Positions 36,601 to 48,627 of a DNA stretch of 64,000 bases are shown piece after piece. The notes below the pieces were generated by a model. That model had not been told where the DNA came from. It worked only from the letters and a program-made list of their open reading frames with translations, and did no database searches. Positions within the stretch are counted from its first letter, which is position 1; every line of letters begins with the position of its first letter. The translations under genes and the position numbers were made by a program. This DNA comes from Pomphorhynchus laevis (taxonomy: Eukaryota; Acanthocephala; Palaeacanthocephala; Echinorhynchida; Pomphorhynchidae): contig WNNJ02001489.1 of NCBI GenBank assembly GCA_012934845.2, positions 1 through 64,000 of the forward strand, in the 5' to 3' direction.

Positions 36601-37617
36601 GGAGACACGTGAACATTCCTGTATTTTTTGAAAAAGGGGCACTTTCTAGACCAGGCAGGGTGGTCCCCTTTACAGTTCGCGCATTTGGGAGAAACCACAC
36701 ATTTCTCCCCTTTTAGTAATGAGCTGCAGGAGTCCATGGAGCATACTCCGCAGATACGAGCTTTTGAACAATTTGATCCCCAGTGCCCTTAGACGTGGGA
36801 GATGTTGCAATGCGGGCAGGTAAGGTTGTCCTCATCAACTATAGAAAAGAGAAGGCTATAACCTAGGAAAGGGTTGCAGGCTGACTGGGATAACGTTAGA
36901 CTGTACCCAGATTCCGCCTAGCAGAAAGCAACTGGAATCGGGAAACCATTCTTGTCTTTCAGAGTCGTAACGTTCGAGAGTTTGAGCAAGGATTTTAGAG
37001 CTTGAAGGTCATCATCTTCTAGATGAGGAGGGAAGTTCGATATTCTCAAGGTCGAGAGAATAGGTTTATGCTCGATCATTCCAAGACCATTGAGATTACG
37101 TTTGAAAAAATTAACGTAATCAGTTGCTAGCTCATTGGTAGCAAATGAGATTTTTATAGTTGAATCAAACATTTTCACAGAATTAAAAATAATCCTGTTG
37201 GGATAATCATTTACAAACCTCCTTAGAAATATTGAGAAAAGCTTATGTCGCTCTTGAGGCTGGGTTAATTTGATAAAAATTAAGTTTCTTAACTTCGGAA
37301 TAGGGGGAGTACCCCGTTAATCATAGTACCATCGGTAGATAATAAACCACTTACCTTAGAGTCTGTATTCAAGGAAGTTACCTGAGAATTGAGGGAATAA
37401 CCATCTATTTCTGTAAAATTTCCGTGTGTTTTTCGAATTTCTTTTGATAGCTCCGACGCTGCACAACAGCTCATTAATTACAAATTTTGTAGATAGGACA
37501 TTTTTACTAAGAGACAGTGCATCATAATACCTTAAAAGAATTATAGCTTTTCGGAATCGATTCTTGCACATCAAGCAAAACGAATTTAAAGACAATGTTA
37601 TTCTTGAATATGCCTCT
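33616..37617 (-). mobile_element. LINE-J copy 2, near full length, broken
   Basis: - strand. ORF1 (about 36237-37474): KMFDSTIKISFATNELATDY and LRISNFPPHLEDDDLQALKS (RRM-like), then CANCKGDHPAWSRKCPFFKK and a basic tail KKSQKRGGATHSVPPLKIGK. ORF2: endonuclease about 35391-36150 (LANVYIRPGEIHKNRDLLDR, GDFNDRTGRW), RT 34103-35048 (KRIFIPKKYPVSCPKDLRPI, FHRFVKGRSVYSAVG, LGFSAAFDRISIPF, GVPQGSPLTPILFL, VVYADDTTSLF), C-terminus 33747-34079 (RLWGTWAISGLVFFSRGRPP). Motif A has Gly-Phe in place of Asp-Phe. (AAT)n-like tail at 33620-33640. Confidence 0.85.
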
Positions 37618-38345
37618 CAAAAGAGGGATTAGATTTGGCTATCTGCTAAGCATGTAAGAAAGGCTGGATATACACAGCAAACTGCAGTTCTACGATATGC
37701 TTTTGCGACCCGTTATGGATGACAGCCACACAAACCACCTTCTTCTTGTCAGTGTGGAGATTTGTTCAACATGTCACATGCTCATTCTTGTGAGACAAGT
37801 GGGTTATCGTGCGTTACAAACTGTGTATACATTGAGCCAACTCTTCAGGCAGTACCCGAGTTTGTGATTTTCGACGCTACTACGACTACTACTGATGCTA
37901 ATGCGCGCTCAGACATTTCGTGTAAGGGATTAATTGGTGATGGTACGGAGCGGTCCTTATTGGACATCAATGTGTTTAATCATCTTGCTTTATCCTATTC
38001 GGCTTGTCCTATCTCATCCGAATTCATGTATAATGAAGAACGAAAACGAGCAAAATATGGTGAAATAGTTGCGCGTGTTGAGAGAGCTCACTTTGTGCCT
38101 GATTTTTGCTGCGAATGGGAGTACTGGACCTTCTGCGTCGAAAGTGTTAAAATGGATCGCGCAGCTCAGAGCTTCCAGATCGTCCCTTCACTGTAATGAA
38201 TGCATTAATTCCCTTCGATGTAGAATCGGTTTGCATTGGCAAGGGCTTCGTCGATGTGCATATCTTAGCACGATCTACCAGAAACAAAATGGTTTCAAAC
38301 ATAATGTTTTTATGGGACCCATTAGCGGGTAACCTTTCAAATGCA
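37618..38345 (+). mobile_element. LINE-B copy 1, part 2 (zinc cluster and restriction-like endonuclease)
   Basis: Encodes RAGYTQQTAVLRYAFATRYG, SSCQCGDLFNMSHAHSCETS, then DANARSDISCKGLIGDG, RSLLDINVFNHLALSY, KYGEIVARVERAHFVPDF. It ends in another frame with IFAANGSTGPSASKVLKWIA and CRIGLHWQGLRRCAYL. This is the C.CG...HA..C cluster followed by a PD-(D/E)XK-type nuclease (RxDI...LLDINVFN...E..KR.KY) that closes restriction-like-endonuclease LINEs. One frame change near 38060-38100. Confidence 0.75.
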
Positions 38346-38369
38346 AAGATTTTTTTGTAAAAATTTATT

Positions 38370-38560
38370 TTTGTAAAACACAATTGGCAGTTTTTGCTGG
38401 ATTTTCAAAGCGGATACTCTCTGGAACGTTCAATAACTCCGGTTCAATCCCAACACTGCGGGCAACTTGGCTAAGCGCTGATGCTAAAGTGTCCCGGACC
38501 GAGTTATGACGAATAATCGGAAGAGCTTCATGTTTAGGAGCTCCAAAAAATATTATAATA
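38370..38560 (-). mobile_element. Restriction-like-endonuclease LINE fragment, opposite strand
   Basis: The - strand encodes APKHEALPIIRHNSVRDTLA, SALAQVARSVGIEPEL, LLNVPESIRFENPAKTA. The RHNSVRD...A..L..VA...G.EP block precedes the nuclease motif in LINE-B-like elements. Sequence differs enough from the LINE-B copies to be another family of the same class. Confidence 0.65.
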
Positions 38561-38569
38561 ATTATTTAA

Positions 38570-39375
38570 AGAAAAGGTTATAATTGTTCAGACTAATTAC
38601 AAATGCACTGTAAGTGAAAGTATTACAATGTGATCTCGATGCAATTTGTTGAAGACCATATATCACGGACAATCAAACAAACTAAGACTTCAGAATACAA
38701 GGATTTGGAACTTGTAGAGAATCATCTGCATATCGATAGAAATATCTAGTTAACCTGCAATATATATTTACAGGCCTTGACCATGAAACAGCTTAAACAC
38801 ATAAGAGAATAACATAGAAGCTTAAACACAACTAATTACAAGATAAAGTACACAAGAGAATAACATACAAGCTTAAACACACAAGGCTGAAGGATTTTCA
38901 GAGCGTCGGTGAGCGAAACAAAATGGTCGCGTAAGATGTCACTCCATCTCGAGTACTATCACACGACGAATGCATAAACACAAAGTCAGTAAGCGAAACA
39001 CTATATGATCTTCATCCACAAGCAGAATCTATGATGCAGAGTACATTACTATCCAATTACTGATCAGGAACAGCTGCTCATAAAACTAGCCGATTTTTCA
39101 TATTGGACGATCAATGTATTATTCGTGCTTGCAAGCGAACTCAAGGTAGAGTAGGTCCGTCGGGCCTAGACGCACTCAGTTGGATGCACATGCTAACAAA
39201 ATTTGGACAATACTCGAACTACATCCGAATGACATCTTAACAACATCCGAACGACATCCAAACTGTCGACAACCGAACTATCTATCGACAACGCCTCATC
39301 ACAAGCTTATACTTCAACTCGAGTAAATAACAATTTGAATAACTACTACATGGTAGTAAAGATAAACCCTCCACA
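38570..39375. other. Spacer before LINE-B copy 2, possibly its 5' UTR
   Basis: No reading frame recognised. A phrase AGAGAATAACATA(C/G)AAGCT followed by TAAACACA is repeated at about 38800-38830 and 38850-38885. GC content is closer to the LINEs than to host spacer, which is why I suspect element UTR. Confidence 0.4.
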
Positions 39376-39379
39376 CAAA

Positions 39380-42225
39380 TTATGTGTTGCTCATGCAATG
39401 GCCTCTCTGCTGTTTGCCAAAGTTGCAAATGTAAAAAGGCAAATAAGGTTTGCATAAACTGTACTGCATCGAAATGCAAACACCGGAATAGTCCTTATGC
39501 AAATGATTGCAATTTCCACTTCCTGACAACGGCTAATACTCACAATCATCAAGTCGTTGATACAATAATTGATCATCAATACGCTTGTAATAGCTCTGGG
39601 TTCTACATCACTCCTTGTCCAACATCGATCCAACAATCGGCACCACTTTTGAAAAATTATGTGATAGAGTTTATATTTAACAAAGTCGTTTTATGGAAAC
39701 CCAATCTCTTCAGACTTTTACGATGTTCAGAGTCCAAAACCTTTATTAACATGCTTGCGCAAATATTCGAATATCCATCTAAAAACAACGATTCAATAAT
39801 GAATGCTTGTGTTCTTTACCAACTGCTACTTCAGATATGTGAAAAATCTAATTATAAGAAATTAAAAACTTGACGGCTCTGCGCATAAATAACTATATTA
39901 AAGAAGAATTCGACATCTTATTAGACGAAGCCCGCTTTTTGCAAATGCTTAATTCACGGAAATCATACAATAAAAGTAGCGAGAATGAACAAAAACTTTT
40001 CGTAAACTAGTTCTAGGCGGGAAACTTAATGCAGCAGCTAAAAGCTTCCATCTCCTAATAAAGAGGAAATAATACAGTCTAGACTCCAGACTAGATAAAA
40101 AGTCAGTACGTAAAATTCTATTAAAAAAGCATCCTTGCTCTCCGCAAATTTCTCAAAGTGCTTTGATTCATCGACCACTCTGTAACGTGAATGATTTTCA
40201 TCCGATTGATTTTGAATCAGCTGATGCTGACCTAATAATAGCGTGTTCTCGTAAAGAGGGATCAGGGCCATTAAGAACAGATGTACGGGCCTGGCTACAG
40301 ATGATAGCCAATTTCGGTAATGAATCTTTCGCTTAGAAGATGCGTTGACACTGTTCGCACGTTTCATTGCGACAAGAACGTCTCTGTAACATCCATCAAG
40401 GCGTTAACAGTAAGCAGACTTATTCCGTTGAACAAAGATCCAGGAGTGCATCCAACAGGTATCGATGAGGTATCTAGGAGGATAATCTCTATAGCGATTC
40501 CATGAATAGCCCAACCGCAACTCCAAAACGTATGTGGTGTGGCACCACTCAATTCTGTGCCGGGCAGCGTGCTGATTCCGAATGTGTCATACATTTTATA
40601 TGCAAAGTTCCTTCATCTGAAAAAACTTGATCCTTTTAACGTTATATGCGGATAATGCATTTTACCGTATAAATAGGAAAGCTGCATTACACAAACATGC
40701 CCAACGTTTGTCCTGCTTTATCGAATGTTCTTACACATCTGTATCAAAATCCTTCCATTCTCGCCACAGATAATGAAATTATTTGGTCGTCAAGGTTTCA
40801 CGCAAGGTGACGTACTCTCAATAGCAACATTTGCTTCCGCAACCATTTTACAAATCTTAAAACTCAAAGAATTATCTCCAAGCATACATCAATTTGATAT
40901 GCAAACGATGGGAATGTAATTGACTCACTACTTCTTATAAGGAGCTTACTTGATCATTTTTTGTCACTTGATCCTGCATACGGATTTTATATAAATCTCA
41001 CTTAGTGTAAAATATATAATGATAATAGTATATCAGCCATAGATCTACTTTCCAGGATACAAGAGTTGAAATTTGTCAGAATGGGGTGGCGGTATTGGGT
41101 ACATCTATTGGAAACCCATCTTATATTGAATGTTATATTGGTACAACGATTGCATCTATTTCAAACTCATTAAAGTGACTCATTAAAGTTGACCTAAATG
41201 ATGCTCTAGTTGCTTACATTCCTCTTACTCGATTTATTCAGCATAAACTGATAGTGTATATACAACGTTCAAGCTTATGTCGGAATGAATGGTTTGACCC
41301 CATTTCTAAGTCGATAAAAGAATTTTTTAATTAAACATGTGAAATATATCTTTTTGAAAACGACATCCTTTGGCGTGTTTTTAAATTGTCCTTTCGAAAT
41401 GGAGGAGTTGGCATCATAAATTGTAATTGTTCATACATAGAATATTTCTCATCCAGAAGGCTATGCGCTCCTTGTCTAGGCGGCATTTTAAGCTCCGACC
41501 TAAATCAGCATCAAGTTAAGTTGCTGAATGCAAGTCGTGGTACAAAACAAAGCGGAGAAAAATCTGAACTATGGAATATTGCTATTGTTTCGAATACAAG
41601 CCTAAAAACTGCTCTTCAGCATTTATCGGAAACAGGTTCATCTCATTGGCTTAATGTCTACCCGACGAATGAAATTAATAAGAAATTAAATAATATCGAA
41701 TTCAAGGATGCATTAGCAACGAGATATGATATTTTACAAAAGAATGCCCCTAGATCATGTCAATGCGGAGAACTAACATACATAGAACTTACATTTAGAC
41801 TAGGTGGATTGCCGTCTTTACGGCATGATGTTATACGCGATATTTTATCTCAAAATCTAATGAAGATTTATCGAAATGTTCAGATTGAACACGTTTTGTT
41901 TCCCGTACATAACGTTGTGTTCACAAATCCAGCAACAACTCGTGATAATGACGTAATACTAGGCATAGCACGCTCAAGACTTTTCGGTAACAGAACGGTG
42001 CGTACTCTCATGGACGTATGCGTTTTCAACGCGTTCGCACCTCCAAACAGCTCAAAAATAGTGGATGCTGGCTTCAAATAATATGAAATAAGAATGGAAA
42101 GTTAGTACTTGGAGCGAGTTGTCGCAGTGGAACACGCCTCATTCATACCAGTTGTATTTTCTCATTGTGGTAGTACTGGTAAAGAAACCATTCATTTGCT
42201 ACAGCGGATCGCCATGCTTACCATA
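39380..42225 (+). mobile_element. LINE-B copy 2, near full length, broken
   Basis: N-terminus (39382-39873): MCCSCNGLSAVCQSCKCKKA, NKVCINCTASKCKHRN, a Cys-rich zinc cluster known at the start of proteins of this class. RT (about 40100-41340): GRQGFTQGDVLSIATFASA, then YANDGNVIDS as motif C. C-terminal part (41386-42081): FRNGGVGIINCNCSYIEYFS, SSHWLNVYPTNEINKKLNNI, EFKDALATRYDILQKNAPRS, CQCGEL, GGLPSLRHDVIRDILSQNL, then the nuclease-type RTLMDVCVFNAFAPP. The end at 42110-42225 reads VVAVEHASFIPVVFSHCGST. The RT middle is heavily decayed. Confidence 0.75.
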
Positions 42226-42380
42226 AAAGGGTACGTAAAAGATCGCTCGGTCCGTACTGCAATAGGTGAAGTGCATTAGTTTTGTCAAGATAATAGTCAT
42301 CAACTGGTTGTTGCTGATTTTTCTTGATTTTTCTGCTGCATTTGACCGCATTTCCATTCCTTTAAAAAAGATTTATTTTA
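42226..42380 (+). mobile_element. LINE-J copy 4, part 1 (RT fingers/motif A)
   Basis: + strand: VKDRSVRTAIGEVH, then FCQDNSHQLVVAD, then FSAAFDRISIP in shifted frames. Colinear with LINE-J copy 3 at 51905-52040. Cut near 42380 at GACCGCATTTCCATTCCTTT by LINE-C; it continues at about 46440. Confidence 0.75.
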
Positions 42381-45300
42381 ACGTGGCAAATGCGTGCCAG
42401 CGCACGCTTACATGATCACAACAAAACAAAAATGTAAATCATGTGTCGAGAAGGTGTGAACGGAGGAAGTGTTTGAATGTGATAAAGGATGGAGCGCGGC
42501 GGACGTCGAGAATGAGTTGATTCCAGGCGGGTGGTGCGGTGACGAGGAATGATCGGAGACCGTAGTTGTTGGAGTAATTGGGAACGTGGAGTAAGATGGT
42601 ATGATAGGAATGCAGCGATAGCGAGGTGGGGCGAGTGTCGTAGAAGAAAGGAAGGTTGATGAACGATGGGGAGCCGACAGCGATGAGACAAAAAGTTACT
42701 AGAAGAAGGTAGAGTTTGATGCGGATGTAGATGGTGGGCCAGGAGAGTTGGGCAAGATATGTGGATTGTGGTCGAAGCGACGGAGACGAAATAGCACTTG
42801 GACGGCGGAGTGATTATTAATTGAAGATGTAGGATGATGCATTTTGGATAATTTGCGAAAAGGCTGAGGCAGTAATCAATTTTAGGGAAGAGAAGCGATG
42901 AAAGAAGAGGCATACAACAACGGAAGTCGATAAGGGGGCGGATACGGCGGATGTCACGGAGAATTAAGCTACACGAGCGGACCTTTTTGCGGACGAAGGG
43001 TTTAAGGGAAAGGTGATCATCGAAATGTAAGCCTAGAAAATGAGATTGTGTACTATGGTGATGATCGATGAGTCAAAAGATACAGTGGGGAGGAGATATG
43101 TGTTGTGTACGGGGGAGGATCCACATCATTTTGGACTTGTCAATGTTTAGAACGAGATGGAGATCGGAGAGACATTTGTAGATAGAAGAAAGACAGTTCG
43201 AGGCAGAAATGCCGATATTGTGTATGTGATATGCGGATGCATGAGCATAGATGAGGATGTCATCGGCGTATTGCATGCCGATAAAGGAGTAAGGTTTGAT
43301 AAACCGAGAGATATATCCAAGCAGAAGATAGAAAAGCAGGGGATTAAGGACTGAAACTTGTAAAACCTCGCAAAAAATAGGAATGGGAGAAGAGGATGAT
43401 GAATTAGAACATACGCGAAAAGACGGTCGGATAGATATGAGGCAAACCATGCTACGGAGGAAGAAGAAAAGCCGTAATCATAACGAAGGCGAGAAAGGAA
43501 GACGGAGTGGTCGACAATGTCGAAGTCGAAGGATAGGTCGAGAGAGATGAGAACACTATATAGAGCCTTGTTTCGAGAAATGAGTAAGTCGTTGTAAACT
43601 TTCATGCGGGCGATTTCTGTGGAGTGATTAGAGCGGAAAGCGGTTTTGAAAGGAGGGTACAGATTGGATGAGGAGAGATAAGCGTTGATTTGTATTAAGA
43701 TGAGGCGTTCTAAGAGCTTAGAAAGAGTAGGGAGTAGTGAAATGGGGCAATAACTAGAAGGAAGGGGGGTCGAGCTATTGTTTCTTAAGGAGAGGACGAA
43801 CGATTGCGGATTTCTAGTGTGAAGAGAAGATACGACTGCGGATGGACGAGTTAAATAAGGTTGTGAGAAAAAAGGATATCGATGAGCATATGGATTTAAG
43901 TATGTGGGTAGGCAGGGGATCGTCAGGTGAGGTTTTGCTGGGCAAGGGCATGAGAACAGGTGATACGTCAGAAGGTGAGACGGAGATAAGATGAAAGAGT
44001 TCCGGGAGGATGAGGCTAGGCGGGGCAGAGCGGGATAGGATGGATACCGGGGTGTGAGAGAGCAAGGTGGATACTTTGGTCTAGAGAAATGACAAATAAT
44101 CATGGGGATTGATGTTGTACGGCGGAGAGGAGCGAGCAATGATTAAGTTAAATGTATGTCAGAGAGTCTTAGAGTTGAATGAAGTAATGATTTTATGCTG
44201 CCAGAAGGAGTTGCATTTGGTACGTAGTAGGTGGAGATGAGACCGGCGAATAGCAAGATAGGAATCACGGAAATACGGAGTTATTGAGCGGAAATCACGT
44301 CTTAGAGAGCAGTGATAGACTTGAAAAGCATGACGGTGTCGACGCTTTGAGAGTAGTCATTGGATGTCAAACCATGGGGAACGGTGCAAGCGACGGTGTG
44401 GGTGAGGCTTGAAGGGCAAGAGAAGATCGAGAATGGATGTGAGTTCAGAGTCGAAAAGAAAGGCGAGATCGTGAGGAGATGAATATGTTATTGTTGGATA
44501 GGATAGATACGATTTGAGTAAGGCAGAGCGGAGAAGGAGGAGGTCAAGATTTCTCTAAGAGCGACGTAGGATTGTAGGTTGGTGAGTAGGGGTGTCGTTG
44601 TGAGTGAGATCAAGGGTGACGAGAAAGTGATCGGATATACCAGGTTCGAAAATGGACAGTGAGGTGTAGGCAGCAAAATGATCGGGGACGGCGATGATGT
44701 CGAGTTCCCCTCTAAGGATATGTGTGGGGCAGTGGAGATGGGTTTGTAGTTATAGTTGGTTACAATGTTGATGAACTGGATGGACTCGGTGGAAGCGGGG
44801 CGGTCGAGGCGGATGTTGAAGTCGCCAAGAACGATTGAAGGGATGGAGGACAAAGAACAGTGGGACAGAAGGTCAACGAGTTCGGTTAAAAATAAGGAGG
44901 TAGGAGCAGTCGAAACAGGACGGTATACAATGGCTAGATCTAGAGTGATCGGGTTAGAAGAACGAAGGGTGAGCATTTCAAAAGAGCTAGAACTGAAAGG
45001 GGAAGTGATTTTGCGAATAGACGCGGGGTGACGATCGAATGCGACAATGCCGCCATAATTAGAGAATCTGGAAGGAGATTTGCTGAGGGGGGCGAGCGGA
45101 TTCGTCTAGTGAGCAACTAGCAGAGAGCAAACGGCGGATGGGGAGGTCGTCAGAATCGGAGTGTTAGGATTTGGTTAGGCAGAAGAGATCGATGGATTGC
45201 TTTGTGAATAGGTTGAGCATGAGATCGGATATATTGAGAATATATCTAGTGTTGAGGAGGCCGAGGCGTAAACCGTGTGTGGTGGTGATAGGGGCTAGTA

Positions 45301-46440
45301 GAGAATACACATAGGGGAGATGGAGCGCCATCGAATTTTTGGAAGGGTGTGAACAACTTGAAAATTTCCGTCGATGTTTCGGATGGAGAGAGATGTTTCG
45401 CCGTTTTCCTCGCGACGGCGTTTTTCGATGCGGGCAGATGAGAGTTGAGCGATTTCGGAGGGGGTGCGATCGGGGAAAATGCGAGTGGCTGAAGAGGACA
45501 TGAGTTTGAATCGTTGGGAGAGGACAGAAGACGCGTGAGGGCAATGCTTGAAAACAATTTTTTGGAGAGAGGGCTGGGAAGGATTAGATTGAGAAGATTT
45601 GTTTAGGCGGATGAATGCGACAGGAGATATGTTGTTGAAAAATGATGGTTTATCCGCAGGAAAAAGAGACGAGAGGATAGATGTAAATGCGGAAACATCG
45701 TGGTCGAGTCGTGCTTGTAGAGATAAAGCGGTGGAAGGAGTGATATTAGTGACGATGACGCAACGATCGCGAGAAGGAAAGCGTTTCCGTAAAGGAGGAC
45801 GAGTAACACGAGTTAGTGAGATCACGATAGGAGAGCTGGGAGTTAAGGATATTAAGGGAGTAGTTTAACTGCGGAAGACAAAGAGGATTAGGATAATATA
45901 GAGGGTGGTGAGCGATGTGAGGAAAGGTTATGAGTGGAAAGATTGTGGAGGTTGATGGAGGTGATTTTGATTGAGGGATGTAGGTTATTGAGAAACGAGA
46001 CAGAAGGGAAGATACGGTTGGTGTGTCGGGAAGTGAAGACATGGGATTAGAAGTGCATGTGATGACAGGATCAGTTGGTTGACAAAGGATATCAGAAACG
46101 ATTGGAGTGGTTTGAGTGGACACGTTGGAGGTTGATATGTTCTTATGGGAGAGGTCGCGCCTGAGTTTGTTGGCACAAAAGCCGCATAGAAAGTCTTCTT
46201 TAGACTTACTGCTGTCGCATGTGATTGTAATCTAGACGCAGCAGTCGTGTCAAACGCTGTACTTGTAGTTGAGCACAGTTGGTGTCAGTCGTAGCTGTCT
46301 TCTTACGTCCTCCCATCGTCGTCCTTGTTTATTAAAACTGTTAAATTGGCTGGATTGATCTAGCACTGGATTGATCTGGAACTGGATTGATCTGGAACTG
46401 GATTGATCTGGAATGTTAGTAGTTTATTGTCAAGAAAGTT
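42381..46440 (-). mobile_element. LINE-C: L2/CR1-like LINE, near full length, broken
   Basis: A 4.06-kb - strand insertion in LINE-J copy 4. Coding strand is pyrimidine-rich and GC is clearly above the surroundings. ORF1 (about 45164-46300): a degenerate Cys cluster (LCGFCANKLRRDL), then RCVIVTNITPSTALSLQARL and ISPVAFIRLNKSSQSNPS. ORF2: endonuclease about 44488-45240 (LGLLNTRYILNISDLMLNLF, HCSLSSIPSIVLGDFNIR, LDRPASTESIQF); RT 43073-44139 (PSSYCPISLLPTLSKLLERL, FRSNHSTEIA, LDLSFDFDIVDHSVFLSRL, VLQVSVLNPLLF, MQYADDILIYAH); C-terminal region 42416-43020. Several frame breaks. Motif B reads LQVSVL rather than PQGSVL. Confidence 0.85.
46350..46413. repeat. Four 16-bp tandem repeats in the LINE-C 5' region
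   Basis: Exactly four units of CTGGATTGATCTGGAA (first unit variant CTGGATTGATCTAGCA). On the - strand they lie upstream of LINE-C ORF1, as internal promoter or UTR repeats often do in LINEs. Confidence 0.9.
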
Positions 46441-47412
46441 TTTACTAGTTTTTACTTATTATCTCTTGGGTTGCTTGCGAGAATTGTTAACATGCTGGAA
46501 AAATATTGTTGTATACCAAGCGATTCTTCTATGAAGATTGCCCTGATGCACGTCGGTTCTACCATACTACATGTGTGCTTCAAGGTTCTCCACTTTCTCC
46601 AATCTTGTATCTTGCTGCCTCCATTGAACTTTACAAAAAATTTAAACGCGATTTACATCTAGTGGTATACGCTGATGATACCACATCCCTGTTTTCTGGA
46701 CGCAGGTGCAAATATATAGTCTCAGACATCAGTCAATTCTTGTTAAGATTAAATGATAACTTACCCTCATCTAATCTTATTTTGAACTCCAACAAATCGC
46801 AGGTGGTCGTCTTTCATGGTGCCCCTGCCACCAAAAAGAAACTTAAGAGACTAACACTCTTTGCACTCCTCCATTTTGTAGCCTCAACCACTAAAAGTAT
46901 TAGTACATAGACTAAAACGTATTCTGAAGAGAGCTAGGTGGTCCCTGAAACAGGCTCAGCATCTGTCATTGAATGGGAAAACCCAAGTGCGCCTCTGGGG
47001 TACTTGGGCTATCTCGGGATTAGTCTTCTTTTTAAAAGGACGTCCCCCATACCAATTACTAAGGTTTATCAACCTTCTCATATCGCGATCAACAAGCATT
47101 GCCCAACTTGATTTGATTTTTCGGGGGAGGGGTGAAAGACACCGTGTGCTTCAGTTGGGGAGCGGTGTGTTTTATTGACTGGAGGTCTCAGATCCCACTG
47201 AACCTGAGGTCGTGACTATTTTTTGAGGACTCACATTATTGTGTCTGGCATTTTTTTATAATTTGACCTATTTTCTTTAATGCATGTTTCATTTTTTAAA
47301 AATCCTTATTGTTAATTTTTTGGTGTATGCGTGTTTTTTCGGTATTTTCCTTTTCTTTTTAAGTAGAAATGTGGGACACATAAATGCTTGTACTTTTGAA
47401 TAAATGCTAAAA
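46441..47412 (+). mobile_element. LINE-J copy 4, part 2 (RT palm to 3' end)
   Basis: + strand: LLYTKRFFYEDCPDARRFYH, LQGSPLSPILYLAASIELYK, VVYADDTTSLFSGRRCKYIV, LPSSNLILNSNKSQVVVFHG, QVRLWGTWAISGLVFFLKGR. A 3' UTR of T-rich sequence ends in AATAAATGCTAAAAAAAC at about 47412. More diverged from copies 1-3 than they are from each other. Confidence 0.8.
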
Positions 47413-47572
47413 AAACAAAATTTTGTGAACATTTTATTGTAATCCCGATGATGGCAGAATCTATTGAAATTTAGTAATTTTTTAATAAAGGGAAACATTT
47501 TCTTCTTCATTCCAGTAAAACTATCTAATAATAATATATATTATAATAATATATTAATATATTACTTATTAA

Positions 47573-47675
47573 TAATTTTTCTAATATGCGTCAAGTTCAT
47601 TCAGTCATACTCATGAAACTTTATTGTCTCTAGTTGATTTTCTCAAGCTAAATATTATATTCATAGGAATTAAAC
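47573..47675. repeat. 103-bp direct repeat upstream of RPS13, copy 1
   Basis: Repeated at 48180-48282 with only two visible substitutions. Starts TAATTTTTCTAATATGCG and ends GGAATTAAAC. Function unknown. Confidence 0.95.
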
Positions 47676-48179
47676 GAGATTCGTTGTAATTAAAAGATTC
47701 TTGTGTGCTCCGATTTTAATGAGACTGAGCATGTGCAACAAAAACGTTTACGTATAAGAACGTCAGCTTAATTCTTTCAGTTCGCAGCCCAGATACAGCT
47801 ATTCTATGAGGGCGCCGGCTTCTTAACTTGTCGACTTGTTTTCAAGACGCAAATTTTTTAAACGAAAACATCTTTTGTCATTATATTCAGTATATTTGCA
47901 CAACCTGATCGTCGAATTGATCTGTTATTACAATCATTTTTGTTGCGAATGATTTTTGCTTTTATGTAGTGCCTCCTGATATGACTATTTGAGGAGAAGG
48001 CAAACATTGACTTCATATAAAATCAATTAATAGTATTTACGTTTTATTCCTCGAGACATTTTAACTAACTTTTTCAAGTGAACAAGTGGTTAGTGCTATT
48101 TGCTTTAAACCACCACATGGCATGCATTTAATGCAAAATTTGCTGAATTAACAATAACCTACCTTTGTGACTTCAGTGC

Positions 48180-48282
48180 TAATTTTTCTAATATGCGCCA
48201 AGTTCATTCAGTCATACTCATGAAACTTTATTGTCTCTAGTTGATTTTGTCAAGCTAAATATTATATTCATAGGAATTAAAC
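48180..48282. repeat. 103-bp direct repeat upstream of RPS13, copy 2
   Basis: Second copy, 607 bp downstream of the first and ending 159 bp before the RPS13 ATG, so it lies in or next to the promoter or 5' UTR. Between the copies I see no coding sequence. Confidence 0.95.
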
Positions 48283-48441
48283 TTAGATTAAAAATAAATA
48301 TTTTATCTAATTAAACTATTAGATTTATGCAGCCTACTTTCGTTTCCTGCTGATTTTATAGGCTGTTTTCCTGTATTTAATGTTTATAAACGTTTAACGA
48401 TTTTAATTTAATAATAATCGTAGATAAAAATCAAGTGAAAA

Positions 48442-48627
48442 ATGGGTCGTATGCACACGCCTGGCAAGGGTATAAGCAGGTCATGTTTGCCGTATCGTCG
48501 CCGTGTACCTGCCTGCCAAAAGCTAACATCTGATGACGTCACAGAGCAGATATGCCAATTGGCTAGAAAAGGTCTAAGTCCAAGCCAAATCGGTGTCGTC
48601 CTTAGAGATTCGCATGGTGTGGCTCAG
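48442..48627 (+). CDS. RPS13: RPS13 exon 1
   Basis: From the ATG to CAG (62 codons, phase 0); donor GTAATA follows. The ATG context AAAATGG is favourable. Confidence 0.97.

Noticed and set aside
42416-42913. 165-codon frame rich in Leu, Ser, Pro and His on the - strand
   Set aside because: It is the low-complexity-looking C-terminal region of LINE-C, not a separate gene.
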